Under the pieces are notes generated by a model, which saw only the letters and a list, made by a program, of their open reading frames with translations, made no database searches and was not told where the DNA came from. From positions 62,001 to 126,000 of the forward strand of contig NZ_JALBGV010000004.1 in NCBI RefSeq assembly GCF_023006505.1: DNA of 64,000 bases, given 5' to 3'. Position numbers and translations under genes: made by a program. Position 1 is the first letter of the stretch, and each line of letters opens with the position of its first letter. Source of the stretch: Neorhizobium sp. SHOUNA12A (lineage in GTDB: Bacteria; Pseudomonadota; Alphaproteobacteria; Rhizobiales; Rhizobiaceae). This document shows, in pieces, positions 38,613 to 47,778 of this stretch.

Positions 38613-40040
38613 TCACCGGAGCATCACGTTGAGGATGGTATCGATCGGCTGTCTGAAGGGCGCGCGAATAAGGTTGGAGAGGTTCCAACGCCCCTGCTCG
38701 TAGATCCCCTTGGCATGGCTGAGGGTACGGAAGCCTTCGATGCCATGATATGCGCCCATCCCGCTGGTCCCGACGCCGCCGAAAGGCAGGTCATCCTGGG
38801 CGATGTGCATGATCGTGCCGTTGATGGTGACGTTGCCGGAGGTCGTTCGGCTCAGCACCTTGCGTCGATCTTCGTCATCCGCACCGAAATAGTAGAGCGC
38901 GAGCGGCCGAGGCCGGGCGTTCACGTAGGCGATCGCGTCTTCGACGTCGCGGCAGGGGAAAATCGGCAGGACCGGGCCGAAGATTTCCTCATGAGCGATG
39001 CGCATGTCATCTGTGACGCCAAGCACCACGGTTGGCGCCAGTGTGTTGAGGCGAAGGGATGCTTCACCGGGCCGATTGCCGACCTCGATGATCTGCGCTC
39101 CTTTGGAGCGGGCGTCGTCGATCAAGCCCTGGAGCCGGGCATAGTGCCGCTCGTTGATGATCGAGGTGTAATGTTCACTCGTTGGACCATCCGCATAGAA
39201 GGAAGCCACCTTCCGGTCATATGCCTTGACGAATGCGTCAACCTCGCTTTCGTGGACCAGTGCGTAGTCCGGGGCGATGCAGGTTTGTCCGGCGCTGAGC
39301 AGCTTTCCGTAGGCAATTGACGCCGCCGCCTGGTCGAGGACGTGTCCCTTGGCAACGATGCTCGGCGACTTGCCTCCGAGTTCGAGGGTGACCGGAACGA
39401 GGTTGTCGCTTGCGGCCTTCATCACCGATCGCCCTACAGCAGTGCTCCCGGTAAAGACCAAGTGGTCGAACGGCAAAGCCGTGAAGGCAGCCCCCACGGC
39501 GGCATCACCACTGACGATCGCGAACTGATCTTCGGCGAATACCTCGCCGAGCATTTTTGCGAGCAGCGTATTGGTGACGGGCGTGAACTCCGAGGGCTTC
39601 AGCATCACCCGGTTTCCGGCGGCGATAGCAGTTGCGACCGGCATCAGCGCGAGGTTTACCGGATAGTTCCACGGCGACATCACGCCGACGACGCCAAGCG
39701 GCTGGTATTCGATGCGGGCCTTGCCCATTCGCATGTGCAGAGCAACGTGGCGGCGGGTCGGCGCCATGAATTTGGCAAGGTTGCGGATCATATACTTGGT
39801 GCCCTCGGCGACCCCTCCCACCTCCATGATCGCCGTTTCATACTTCGAGCGATGCCCGAAATCGGCATTGATGGCCTCTTCGATCACTTTGCGGTGCCCG
39901 ATGATCGCGGCCCTGAACCTAGTCAGATCAGCGCGTCGCTGCGCCAGCGACGGTGCGCCCTCATGCAGGAAGGCAGCGCGCTGAGCCGCGAGGAGACTGC
40001 CTAGCCGATCGGCGTCGGCGGTATTTACGGTTGCGTTCAT
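38613..40040 (-). CDS. Aldehyde dehydrogenase, coniferyl-aldehyde type
   Basis: 475-residue NAD(P)-dependent aldehyde dehydrogenase. Motifs: VGVMSPWNYPVNLAL, FTGSTAVGRSVM (nucleotide), LELGGKSPSIV (general-base Glu) and AGQTCIAPDYALV (catalytic Cys). The short length, the IAPDY after the Cys and the C-terminal hydrophobic-basic tail place it with coniferyl/fatty aldehyde dehydrogenases. The ATG at 40040 has GGAG seven bases upstream. A TetR gene diverges 97 bp away and probably controls it. Confidence 0.9.
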   Translation of the reverse strand: MNATVNTADADRLGSLLAAQRAAFLHEGAPSLAQRRADLTRFRAAIIGHRKVIEEAINADFGHRSKYETAIMEVGGVAEGTKYMIRNLAKFMAPTRRHVALHMRMGKARIEYQPLGVVGVMSPWNYPVNLALMPVATAIAAGNRVMLKPSEFTPVTNTLLAKMLGEVFAEDQFAIVSGDAAVGAAFTALPFDHLVFTGSTAVGRSVMKAASDNLVPVTLELGGKSPSIVAKGHVLDQAAASIAYGKLLSAGQTCIAPDYALVHESEVDAFVKAYDRKVASFYADGPTSEHYTSIINERHYARLQGLIDDARSKGAQIIEVGNRPGEASLRLNTLAPTVVLGVTDDMRIAHEEIFGPVLPIFPCRDVEDAIAYVNARPRPLALYYFGADDEDRRKVLSRTTSGNVTINGTIMHIAQDDLPFGGVGTSGMGAYHGIEGFRTLSHAKGIYEQGRWNLSNLIRAPFRQPIDTILNVMLR

Positions 40041-40062
40041 GGTCCACTCCAATGTAGACAGG

Positions 40063-40129
40063 AGAAACTTTCGCTCTTGACGTAGGCGTTTAAGCAACCA
40101 CTGTCAACAATGTAACCACAAGAAACTTT
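40063..40129. promoter_or_regulatory. Direct repeats in the aldehyde dehydrogenase/TetR promoter
   Basis: The 9-mer AGAAACTTT occurs at 40063-40071 and 40121-40129, one near each divergent start. The spacing suggests paired TetR or polymerase sites; no clear palindrome is visible. Confidence 0.3.
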
Positions 40130-40137
40130 GAGGCATC

Positions 40138-40749
40138 ATGCAAGACGCTCCCAACCGCCCTTATCACCACGGTGATCTCCGTCGCGCGGTAATCGAGACA
40201 GCGTTGGACATGCTTGCCGAGGAGAAGGGCTGGCAGTTCACGCTGCGGGAAGTAGCGCGCCGGGCTGGCGTCAGCCACGCAGCACCCTATAAGCACTTTC
40301 CGGACAAAGCGGCGCTGCTTGCAGAACTCGCCATGATCGGCTTCGACCGGCTGCGCGAGACCCTATCGGCAACGAAGTCTGAAGCGCCCAAAACTCTGCA
40401 CGACGAAATTGCCCCAATATCTCGTGCCTACGTCGCGTTCGGAACGGACAACCCGGCTCTCTACCGCCTGATGTTCAGCGCAGGGGAGGAGAAAGCCGAA
40501 GGGGTACATCTCAATCAGCGGGCGCTTGCGGTCTTCGATGTGGCGCTCGAAATCCTTCGGCGTGGCCAGGCCGCAGGGAGCATTCGCAAGCGGCCAATAG
40601 AAGGCCAGGCAGCAGCTTGGTGGGGGCTCATCCACGGCATGACCATGCTTGCGATCGATGGGCTACTGGTGCCCGAGAAGGTCGGATCGGCTCCCTTGGA
40701 TGCGGCCTTGGGCACGCTGGTGGAAGGGCTGGCGAACCCGGCAACATGA
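40138..40749 (+). CDS. TetR/AcrR-family regulator
   Basis: 203 residues. The N-terminal HTH is YHHGDLRRAVIETALDMLAE through FTLREVARRAGVSHAAPYKH, followed by a TetR_C-33-like ligand domain. It diverges from the aldehyde dehydrogenase gene, the usual position of its target. The 127 bp between it and the convergent reductase gene hold no gene I can support. Confidence 0.9.
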   Translation: MQDAPNRPYHHGDLRRAVIETALDMLAEEKGWQFTLREVARRAGVSHAAPYKHFPDKAALLAELAMIGFDRLRETLSATKSEAPKTLHDEIAPISRAYVAFGTDNPALYRLMFSAGEEKAEGVHLNQRALAVFDVALEILRRGQAAGSIRKRPIEGQAAAWWGLIHGMTMLAIDGLLVPEKVGSAPLDAALGTLVEGLANPAT

Positions 40750-40876
40750 CACTGGCTGAGAACGGCGCCCACACGCTGTCAGGCCACCCCAACCTTCGTG
40801 TGGCCTTCAGATATTCGGTCGCGCGCTGTCCGAAGACGTTGGCGCGCGACCAGTTCTTGGCGTCGATCACACGGTC

Positions 40877-41488
40877 CTAGATCGATTGCTGCTCCTTCTT
40901 GAACAAATCCTGGAAGATGAGCTGGCCCCAAGTGCGGCCGCGTGCGTGCACCAGCGCGCCACCCTCGTTGAGCTTTCCGAGCTTGACGGGTGCGAATCCG
41001 AGCTGTTTGGCCAAATCCGCCACGGGAGCGATCGCGCCCTGGTCGTCGCTCGACAGAAAGACGACCCGGTGCCCGCCCTCGACGATCGGATCGGCAGCCA
41101 GGGTGGCCGCAGCCAAGTGATTGAAACCTTTCACGAACCTGGCGCCGGTGAACGACTTCGCGACGAAGGCGGAGGACGGGAGGCCGTCCAGCTCTTCAGG
41201 GGGAACTCCAAACGCATTCGTCGCGTCGATGATTGTCTTGCCTTCCCAGCTCGGCAGGACCTTCGCAACCTCGCGATGCTCCCCGAACGGGACCGCCAGG
41301 ATGATTGTGTCGGCCTCGACTGCATCCCGCAGCGGCTTGGCGACGACCGTGGAGCCAATCGCCCGAGCCTGCGGCGCCAACGCCTCGGGCGGACGGCGGC
41401 TCGCGACGGCCACCTCGATATTTCTACGAGCGAAGGCACGGGCGAGAGCCTGGCCTACGGCACCGAATCCTATAATTGCGTAGCTCAT
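40877..41488 (-). CDS. F420/NADP-type oxidoreductase (NPDR-like)
   Basis: 203-residue Rossmann protein of the NADP-dependent F420 reductase-like family. The nucleotide motif is YAIIGFGAVGQALARAFARR with VAVASRRP after beta-2, indicating NADP(H). DTIILAVPFGEHREV and GKTIIDATNAFG are typical. Rhizobia do not make F420, so another electron partner is likely. The ATG at 41488 is preceded by AGGAGAAAC. An SDR gene lies 190 bp upstream on the same strand. Confidence 0.85.
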   Translation of the reverse strand: MSYAIIGFGAVGQALARAFARRNIEVAVASRRPPEALAPQARAIGSTVVAKPLRDAVEADTIILAVPFGEHREVAKVLPSWEGKTIIDATNAFGVPPEELDGLPSSAFVAKSFTGARFVKGFNHLAAATLAADPIVEGGHRVVFLSSDDQGAIAPVADLAKQLGFAPVKLGKLNEGGALVHARGRTWGQLIFQDLFKKEQQSI

Positions 41489-41678
41489 AATGTTTCTCCT
41501 GCGTTGATATTGATTCCCCGCCCTCAACGACGCCGGGTTGCCGTGCGCCGACCTTTGCGTAGACGTCCCGTCGTGAACGACTTCCTAGCGGCCGGACCGA
41601 CCGTTCAACGCGGAAGTCATTTCACCATGGACACGCTAGTTCCCGCCGATCAGCCGCCTCCCGCGATCCGGCACGAAT

Positions 41679-42413
41679 TCAGATGGCCGAGAAGCCGCCG
41701 TCGACTGACAACTCCAACCCATTCACGAAGCTCGAATCGTCTGAAGCAAGGAACAGCGCGGCCGCCGCAATTTCCTCAGGACGACCCATCGTTCCCCGTG
41801 GGATCAAGGATTCGAACATTTGCTTCGCCTCGGCGGTGAGAACCTGGTCCTGCATCGGCGTGGCGATCGGCCCCGGGTGCAGCACGTTCACCCGGATATT
41901 CCTGCCCTTGAGTTCGTTGAGCCAGCCGCGTGCGAACGCGTGCAGCGCCGCCTTGCTCGCCGCATACACGCTGTAACCAGGAAAACCCTTCAGCGAAGCA
42001 ACTGACCCGGTCATGAAGATCGATCCGCCATCGTTGAACAGCGGCAGCGCCTTCTGAACCGTAAACAGCGTGCCCCGCGTATTCAGGTTGAAGGTCGCAT
42101 CGAAATGCTGCTCGGTAATCTCGCCCAGGGGGACGGCTTCGCCCGTGCCAGCGCTCGCGTACAGGACGTCGATCTTGCCCTTTTCCCGTTTGACTATATC
42201 GAACAGGCGGTCGAGGTCGTCGAGATTGGACACGTCGCCGCGCACGCCGGTCACGTTCCGGCCGATCAGCTTGACGGCCTCGTCCAGCGCTTCCTGTCTC
42301 CGGCCCGTGATGAAAACATAGGCGCCTTCTTCAACGAACCGCTTGGCGCTTGCCAGCGCCATGCCGCTCGATCCGCCGGTGATGACTGCAATCTTACCTT
42401 CAAGCTTTCCCAT
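41679..42413 (-). CDS. Short-chain dehydrogenase/reductase
   Basis: 244-residue classical SDR. It has the cofactor motif VITGGSSGMALASAKRFVEE, the NAG-like ASAGTGEA, the active-site Ser in MTGSVAS and Y-A-A-S-K in GYSVYAASKAALHAF, then NVLHPGPIATPM. The Arg after beta-2 (FITGRRQEAL) favours NADP. A LysR gene diverges from it 274 bp upstream and probably regulates it. Confidence 0.9.
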   Translation of the reverse strand: MGKLEGKIAVITGGSSGMALASAKRFVEEGAYVFITGRRQEALDEAVKLIGRNVTGVRGDVSNLDDLDRLFDIVKREKGKIDVLYASAGTGEAVPLGEITEQHFDATFNLNTRGTLFTVQKALPLFNDGGSIFMTGSVASLKGFPGYSVYAASKAALHAFARGWLNELKGRNIRVNVLHPGPIATPMQDQVLTAEAKQMFESLIPRGTMGRPEEIAAAALFLASDDSSFVNGLELSVDGGFSAI

Positions 42414-42661
42414 GACTTCTCCTTCTAGGCTCTGCCTTTGGTCGTTCGGGGATGCCCCGAGAACCTCCAGATAGGTCCGACGGAGTCAGGCGTTGAGTGC
42501 GGAAGCGCGCACATCGGTGGTGCAAAATCGCTCCGGCTGGACGAATGACGCCAACCTCAACGATCGGTGTCCGCCGTTTGAAATCAGGCCGCACATGACC
42601 ACATAAGCTATGATGACCGCCCGTACTGCTGTACGACGCGTTGGATACGGGCTTGGGAAGG

Positions 42662-42677
42662 CGCACCGCGCGGTGCG
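42662..42677. promoter_or_regulatory. 16-bp perfect palindrome before LysR gene
   Basis: CGCACCGCGCGGTGCG is fully self-complementary and ends 10 bases before the LysR ATG at 42688. It may be an operator for autoregulation or a hairpin over the ribosome site. Confidence 0.4.
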
Positions 42678-42687
42678 GGATTGCACC

Positions 42688-43602
42688 ATGATCGACTGGG
42701 ATGACATTCGCTACTTTCTTGCCGTGGCGCGCGGAGGCTCGGTGCGGGCTGCCGCCGAGGGCCTCGGGGTGTATCACTCGACCGTGCTGCGACGCATCGC
42801 ACAGCTCGAGGAACGCCTCGGGGCGCAGATGTTCGAAAAGTTGCCCTCCGGCTACCGCCTGACGGCTGCGGGCGAAGAAGTCCTCGAACTCGCCAACCAG
42901 ATGGAAGCGTCGTCGCACCAGCTGGAGACGCGCGTCTTCGGGCGCGACCAGAGCGTGCGCGGGCTTCTGCGGGTGACGCTGGCCCCGACCCTCGCGACAC
43001 ACCTGCTGATGCCGGACTTCGCCGATTTCGCGCGTCTGCATCCGGACATCGAGATGGACATCTTGTCGTCCGGCGAGCTCGCAAATCTGACCAACCGAGA
43101 GGCCGACGTGGCGATCCGCGTCGTCTACGACCGCAAAACCCTGCCGGTCAATCTTCACGGCCTGAAGGGACCGGATCTGTTTGGCGGCGTCTACATGTCC
43201 CGCGATCGGCTAGCCGCATGGGGTGCGGGCGCACCTGATCCCATCCGGTGGATCGTCATAAGCATTCATGGAATTCCGGATTGGGCCAGCGCGGGTGAGG
43301 TTCGCACCACGGGGGTTCCCTTCAGGGTCACGGACGCCGAGGCGCAGATCGCTGCTGTGCGGCAAGGGCTCGGGATCACGACGCTGCCGTGCTTCGTCGG
43401 AGATGCCGACCCCCACCTGGTGAGGGTGCCGGGTACCGACCTGCACATGTACGGAACGCTCTGGCTTCTCACACACGGGGAGACACGCAAGACCAAGCGC
43501 GTGCGGCTCTTCACGGAGTTCGTATCCCGCAGGCTCGCAGCGTACTCTCCGCTTTTGGCGGGGCAAGCCGCGACGGATCGAGAACGATGCGGGCCGGACT
43601 AG
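42688..43602 (+). CDS. LysR-family transcriptional regulator
   Basis: 304 residues. The HTH is DWDDIRYFLAVARGGSVRAA through GVYHSTVLRRIAQLEERLGA, then the substrate-binding domain. The ATG at 42688 gives the normal N-terminus; earlier starts would add residues unrelated to the family. It is divergent from the SDR gene and converges on another LysR gene with 7 bp between stops. Confidence 0.9.
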   Translation: MIDWDDIRYFLAVARGGSVRAAAEGLGVYHSTVLRRIAQLEERLGAQMFEKLPSGYRLTAAGEEVLELANQMEASSHQLETRVFGRDQSVRGLLRVTLAPTLATHLLMPDFADFARLHPDIEMDILSSGELANLTNREADVAIRVVYDRKTLPVNLHGLKGPDLFGGVYMSRDRLAAWGAGAPDPIRWIVISIHGIPDWASAGEVRTTGVPFRVTDAEAQIAAVRQGLGITTLPCFVGDADPHLVRVPGTDLHMYGTLWLLTHGETRKTKRVRLFTEFVSRRLAAYSPLLAGQAATDRERCGPD

Positions 43603-43609
43603 TTACAGG

Positions 43610-44500
43610 CTATCCGTCTTCACCCATCTCGGAAAAAAGCCAGTCCCGAAACGCCTTCACCTTGCGCTGCCGGATCGCATCGGGAGGGTAAACGAGATAA
43701 AAACTGGATTGGGCCTTCAACGCATGTTCGAACGGGCGGACCAGCCGCCCCGCTGCGAGGTCGCCTTCCACAAGCATGGTCCGGCCAAGCGCGACGCCTT
43801 CGCCCTGAACCGCCGCCTCGATCGCGAAGGTGTAGGAATCGAAGGTCAGCCCCCCGTTTGGGTCTAGGCCCGTCACGCCTGCGCTCTCAAGCCAGGCCGC
43901 CCAATCGATCGGATAGCCGTCGCGAATAAGGGTGTGATATTTGAGATCCTCGGGTGTCCGCAACGGGTGCTTGCCGGCCATGAGTCGTGGACTGCAAACC
44001 GGCGACACATCTTCGCCGGCCAGGAATTCGCTCGTCAGTCCTGAATAGTCGCCTCCGCCATAACGAATGGCGATATCGATCCCATCGCCTGAAAAATTGG
44101 TCAGCGTGCCTGTTGTCGAGACACGCACGTCGATCTCGCTGTGTGCCCGATGAAAGCGATAGAGGCGCGGCACGAGCCATTTGCCCGCAAAGCCGCCCGA
44201 CGTGCTCACAGTCAATGTCGTGTCGGAGCGGCGCGTCGTTGCAATGCTCGTGGCCGCTGCCAGTTGATCGAGCGCTTCGCGCACCGCGCGCGCATAGGGC
44301 TCTCCGATCGCCGTCAGCCGGACCGAACGCGTCCCCCGATCGAACAGCGTTACGTCGAGTTGCTGTTCCAGGTTCTTGATCGCCCGGCTGATGGCGCCGT
44401 GGGTCACGAAGAGTTCCTCCGCGGCCTTGGTGAAACTCAGATGGCGAGCCGCCGCCTCGAAGGCGGGCAGAGCGGTCAACGGGGGGAGCTTTCTTGGCAT
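43610..44500 (-). CDS. LysR-family regulator, GcvA/TrpI type
   Basis: 296 residues starting MPRKLPPLTALPAFEAAARH, the typical opening of the GcvA/AmpR subgroup, with the HTH segment FVTHGAISRAIKNLEQQLDV. The ATG at 44500 is preferred to an earlier one at 44530. It diverges from a DUF1127 gene 141 bp away. Confidence 0.9.
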   Translation of the reverse strand: MPRKLPPLTALPAFEAAARHLSFTKAAEELFVTHGAISRAIKNLEQQLDVTLFDRGTRSVRLTAIGEPYARAVREALDQLAAATSIATTRRSDTTLTVSTSGGFAGKWLVPRLYRFHRAHSEIDVRVSTTGTLTNFSGDGIDIAIRYGGGDYSGLTSEFLAGEDVSPVCSPRLMAGKHPLRTPEDLKYHTLIRDGYPIDWAAWLESAGVTGLDPNGGLTFDSYTFAIEAAVQGEGVALGRTMLVEGDLAAGRLVRPFEHALKAQSSFYLVYPPDAIRQRKVKAFRDWLFSEMGEDG

Positions 44501-44641
44501 GATAACCTGTGAGCGTTGATCACAAATCATGCAATATTAGTCGTTTGTCGTCCAGCAGGGAAAGAAGCAAACTCCTTCCCATCAACAACGCAAAGGCGAC
44601 GGCGACCAAGCTGAGAAACGCCACTGAAGAGGATTAAGACC

Positions 44642-44884
44642 ATGAGTGTTACTCACGCATCGCTTGATATTTTTCATGGATCGGCAGCAAGCGAACGCGG
44701 GCATCGGCCAATCAATGCAATCGCCGCTTTGATCGGTGCGGCCCGCGATCTGGCCACGCGCCAGGTTCTGGTGATCCGGCATCGAATCGACATGCGGCGT
44801 CTCAACCGCTTTTCGGATCATAGTCTTGAAGACATCGGCTTCGAGCGCGACTGGGACGGAACCGTCATCCTGCGGCAGCCATAG
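44642..44884 (+). CDS. DUF1127 (YjiS-like) small protein
   Basis: 80 residues; the C-terminal RRLNRFSDHSLEDIGFERDW is the DUF1127 signature. Such small Arg-rich proteins are frequent in rhizobia and several bind RNA or affect carbon and phosphate responses. GAGG precedes the ATG. A VOC gene follows 42 bp later on the same strand. Confidence 0.88.
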   Translation: MSVTHASLDIFHGSAASERGHRPINAIAALIGAARDLATRQVLVIRHRIDMRRLNRFSDHSLEDIGFERDWDGTVILRQP

Positions 44885-44926
44885 CCCGCCGACCGCTTCG
44901 CCAGCCATCATCGAGGGACAATGATC

Positions 44927-45379
44927 ATGAACATCTACCCCCATCTCTGGTTCAATGGCCAGGCAGAAGAGGCCATGGAGTTCTATCGATCCGTGTTCAA
45001 GGACTCCAGGCTCCTTGCACGCACCGAACTGCCCAACCCGGAACTGTCGGTGGTGCGGTTCGAGCTCGGCGGCCTGCAGATCGCCGCGCTGAATGCCAAC
45101 TCGCGCGTGCCGTATAACGAGGCGTTCTCGTTTCTCGTCGAAACAGGTGATCAGGAAGAAACCGACTACTACTGGAATGCTCTGATCGCCGACGGCGGCA
45201 AGGAGCAGCCCTGCGGATGGCTGACGGACAAGTTCGGCGTTTACTGGCAGGTCACACCCGCCATCCTGCTGAAGATGATCGCCGACGCGGATAAGGACAA
45301 GGCGGAGCGGGTGATGCAGGCCATGTACAGGATGAAGAAGATCATCATCGCGGATCTCGAACGCGCCTACCAGGGTTAG
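44927..45379 (+). CDS. VOC-superfamily protein, PhnB-like
   Basis: 150-residue paired beta-alpha-beta-beta-beta protein. It has MNIYPHLWFNGQAEEAMEFY, SVVRFELGGLQIAALNAN and EQPCGWLTDKFGVYWQVTP, typical of the PhnB / 3-demethylubiquinone-methyltransferase-like group. GAGGG lies 9 bases before the ATG at 44927. No reaction is established. It resembles the VOC gene at 57302 in its last third. Confidence 0.87.
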   Translation: MNIYPHLWFNGQAEEAMEFYRSVFKDSRLLARTELPNPELSVVRFELGGLQIAALNANSRVPYNEAFSFLVETGDQEETDYYWNALIADGGKEQPCGWLTDKFGVYWQVTPAILLKMIADADKDKAERVMQAMYRMKKIIIADLERAYQG

Positions 45380-45431
45380 CGACGCTCGTCGCGCCCGACT
45401 TCACAGCACCACTTCAGATATGGAGGAACCC

Positions 45432-46163
45432 ATGGGGACGCTTATGGGCAAGAGAATTCTCGTCATCGGCGGCAGCTCCGGCATCGGTCTCGGCGTTGCG
45501 ACTGCGGCTTTGGACAAAGGCGCCGAAGTGGTGATTGTCGGCCGGTCGCTGGAGAAGCTGCAAGCAGCCGAACGGGCGCTTGCGGCAGCCGGCAAAGTCA
45601 GCACCTTCGCAGCCGACATGACCCAGGAGGCAGAGATCGCTCGCCTGTTCGCAGGAATCGGCGGCCTCGATCATCTTGTCTCGACGGCAGGAACGCCGCC
45701 GCCCGGCTACCCCATCGGGGACACCGACTTGAATGTCGTTCGCGGCTTCATCGACAACAAGCTGGTGGGCGCGGTCCTGGTGGCCAAGTACGCAGTCCGC
45801 ACCTTGAAGAAGGGTGGATCGATGACCTTCACGTCGGGCATCAACAAGGACAAGCCGCCGGTTCCCGGCGGATCGGTCGTGGCAGCCATCGCCGGGTCGT
45901 TCAGCTATTTCGCGCATGCGCTGTCGCTGGAACTGGCGCCGACAAGGGTCAACGTGGTGTCGCCGGGCTGGGTCGATACACCCATGTTCACCGAACTGGC
46001 CGGCGAGAATAAATCCAGCCTTTTCGAGAGCATGGCGACGCGGCTCCCGGTCGGACGGATCGCGAAACCAGCCGATGTGGCGCTGGCCTATGTCTACGCC
46101 ATGGAGAGCGAGTTCACGACGGGCCAAACGCTGCATATCGACGGCGGCCAGAGCCTAATCTGA
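45432..46163 (+). CDS. Short-chain dehydrogenase/reductase
   Basis: 243-residue SDR. The cofactor site is ILVIGGSSGIGLGVATAAL, with VIVGRSLEKL after beta-2. The usual YxxxK is not obvious: the region reads AIAGSFSYFAHALSLELAP, so the catalytic Tyr-Lys pair appears replaced, as in a few SDR subgroups. VVSPGWVDTPMF and LHIDGGQSLI close the fold. GGAGG precedes the ATG at 45432. Confidence 0.85.
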   Translation: MGTLMGKRILVIGGSSGIGLGVATAALDKGAEVVIVGRSLEKLQAAERALAAAGKVSTFAADMTQEAEIARLFAGIGGLDHLVSTAGTPPPGYPIGDTDLNVVRGFIDNKLVGAVLVAKYAVRTLKKGGSMTFTSGINKDKPPVPGGSVVAAIAGSFSYFAHALSLELAPTRVNVVSPGWVDTPMFTELAGENKSSLFESMATRLPVGRIAKPADVALAYVYAMESEFTTGQTLHIDGGQSLI

Positions 46164-46185
46164 TCGCTTCCGCGGAGGAGCCATC

Positions 46186-46362
46186 AGCAAAGCCATTACC
46201 GGCGCAGACATCGCACGTCCGGCTGGCCGGAATCCCGATCGCTGCCCGGACCACTCTCTCGGCATTGCTCGGCTTCAGAAAGACAGGGGCTTCAAGCCGA
46301 TATTCGACGTCGAGCAGGCCGTTCCTGACTATATCGACTGGCTTAGGCGGCACGACCGCTGG
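46186..46362 (+). pseudogene. C-terminal remnant of an NAD-dependent epimerase
   Basis: The frame reads DHSLGIARLQKDRGFKPIFD followed by VEQAVPDYIDWLRRHDR, the usual end of extended-SDR epimerases. There is no N-terminal Rossmann part and no start codon in this frame nearby. It lies between the SDR stop and the FAD monooxygenase and fills most of the 275-bp gap. Confidence 0.55.
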
Positions 46363-46438
46363 GCCCGGAGGCGATCGATCTTCGAAAGGAAACTCCTTCC
46401 GGTGTGGCGCAATCACGGCCTGCATCCTGAGTTCTCAC

Positions 46439-47710
46439 CTAACCCGGTAGCGCAGTTTGATGGGCCGGATGCAGCTCCGTATATTCGGGCAGAAGCCAGC
46501 TGCCGTCCCTGTCTTCCGGCAAAAATCTGGCGACCAGGTCCGGGATGCGGAACAGTGCGGCCAAGGCCGTCACGGAAAGAAAGACGTTTATCCCAAATCG
46601 CGTCTTGGGCATCCCCAGGCGCAGGAGCGATGGGTTTATGTTCTGGATTTCGTTGACGAAGGGCCGTAGCGTTTTGTCGTAGAGCGCAAAGGCTCGCGCG
46701 AGATCTCCCGTATTGCGATTGATCTCACCCGCCAAGACATAAGCTCCGACCAGGCTGCCGGATACGCCCATGCCGCTGAACGGGGATGCACAATGCGCGG
46801 CATCGCCGACGAGAACCACGCGACCCTTGCACCAGGTGTCTGTGCGGACCTGCACCACTTCCTGAGAGTAGAAATTGGGCGTCGTCATCATGCCCTGGAT
46901 GAATCGATCGGTCTGCCAGCCGGCGTCCCGGAACCGCTCTATCCAGAATTGCTTTTGCTGATCCAACGGCGCCCTGTGAATGGCCGATGCTTCTTCGGAG
47001 CTTTCCCTGAGCACGAAGTAGACTTGCGTTTCCGTCGGATTATGGCTCCGCCGCATGATCATCCGGCCGCCAGGAGCGAGGTATGTATTGCGGATGTTGC
47101 CGTCGTCGGCCGGTGTGCGTGGGATGAACCAATAGGCCATGTGGATGCCCATTCGCAGGTAAGGGTCGGCTGCATCCGGCGGCAGGATACCCTTGCGAAT
47201 GCGCGATCCCTGACCATCCGCTCCGACCAGCAGATCGAAGGTGTCAGAGGTGCCGTCGGAGAAGTGAGCTAGAACTTTCTCGTCGTCCTGCTCGAACCGC
47301 TCCACGGTCTTGCCGAAGACGTATTCAACGTCATCCCTGGTCACGTCATGGAGAATGCGCACGACATCGCCGCGCATGATCTCGTATTCGGATGTGAGCG
47401 ATTGCGCGCCGCGACCGGATGTGTTGGCCAGAATCGTCGCCTTGGCATAACCTTGGGAGTCGACGAACGAGACGCCAGCCTCATCGACAAGCTTGCTCCG
47501 GATGGCGCCGATAAGCCCCATGCGCTTGGCGGCCTCGATGCCTTGACCGCGCAGGTCCACCTGCGCACCCGTGGCCCTGAGGTTTGAGAACCGCTCGACG
47601 ACGACGACTTGATGGCCGCTTCGGGTGAGCCAATAGGCCAAGGCCGGACCCGCAATCCCTCCACCGCAGACAAGAATCTTGAGGGAGCGATTTTCAGTTT
47701 CAATTTTCAT
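46439..47710 (-). CDS. FAD-dependent monooxygenase under tet operators
   Basis: 423-residue class A flavoprotein monooxygenase (PHBH fold, related to the TetX-like group). The FAD motif is ILVCGGGIAGPALAYWLTRS, followed by the DG-type motif FDLLVGADGQGSRIR and the GD motif GRVVLVGDAAHCASPFSGMG. The second half carries a hydrophobic C-terminal segment. It is divergent from a tetracycline-type TetR across two tet operators, so induction by a tetracycline-like molecule is likely. Whether it destroys tetracyclines is not shown by sequence. Confidence 0.88.
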   Translation of the reverse strand: MKIETENRSLKILVCGGGIAGPALAYWLTRSGHQVVVVERFSNLRATGAQVDLRGQGIEAAKRMGLIGAIRSKLVDEAGVSFVDSQGYAKATILANTSGRGAQSLTSEYEIMRGDVVRILHDVTRDDVEYVFGKTVERFEQDDEKVLAHFSDGTSDTFDLLVGADGQGSRIRKGILPPDAADPYLRMGIHMAYWFIPRTPADDGNIRNTYLAPGGRMIMRRSHNPTETQVYFVLRESSEEASAIHRAPLDQQKQFWIERFRDAGWQTDRFIQGMMTTPNFYSQEVVQVRTDTWCKGRVVLVGDAAHCASPFSGMGVSGSLVGAYVLAGEINRNTGDLARAFALYDKTLRPFVNEIQNINPSLLRLGMPKTRFGINVFLSVTALAALFRIPDLVARFLPEDRDGSWLLPEYTELHPAHQTALPG

Positions 47711-47724
47711 GTGCGCAACTCGAA

Positions 47725-47770
47725 TCTATCAGTGATAGGCTGATTTACGAAATTCCCTATCAGCGATAGA
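47725..47770. promoter_or_regulatory. Two tet operators between monooxygenase and tetR
   Basis: CTATCAGTGATAG (47726-47738) and CTATCAGCGATAG (47757-47769) match the Tn10 tetO core CTATCANTGATAG, the second with one change. Their centres are 31 bp apart, as in tetR/tetA regions. On the minus strand a TTGACA (-35 type, 47777-47772) precedes the proximal operator, so TetR bound there would block the monooxygenase promoter. Confidence 0.9.
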
Positions 47771-47778
47771 TTGTCAAG

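Noticed and set aside
40750-40876. Possible short frames between the TetR and reductase genes
   Set aside because: No similarity to a known family and no start with a ribosome site.
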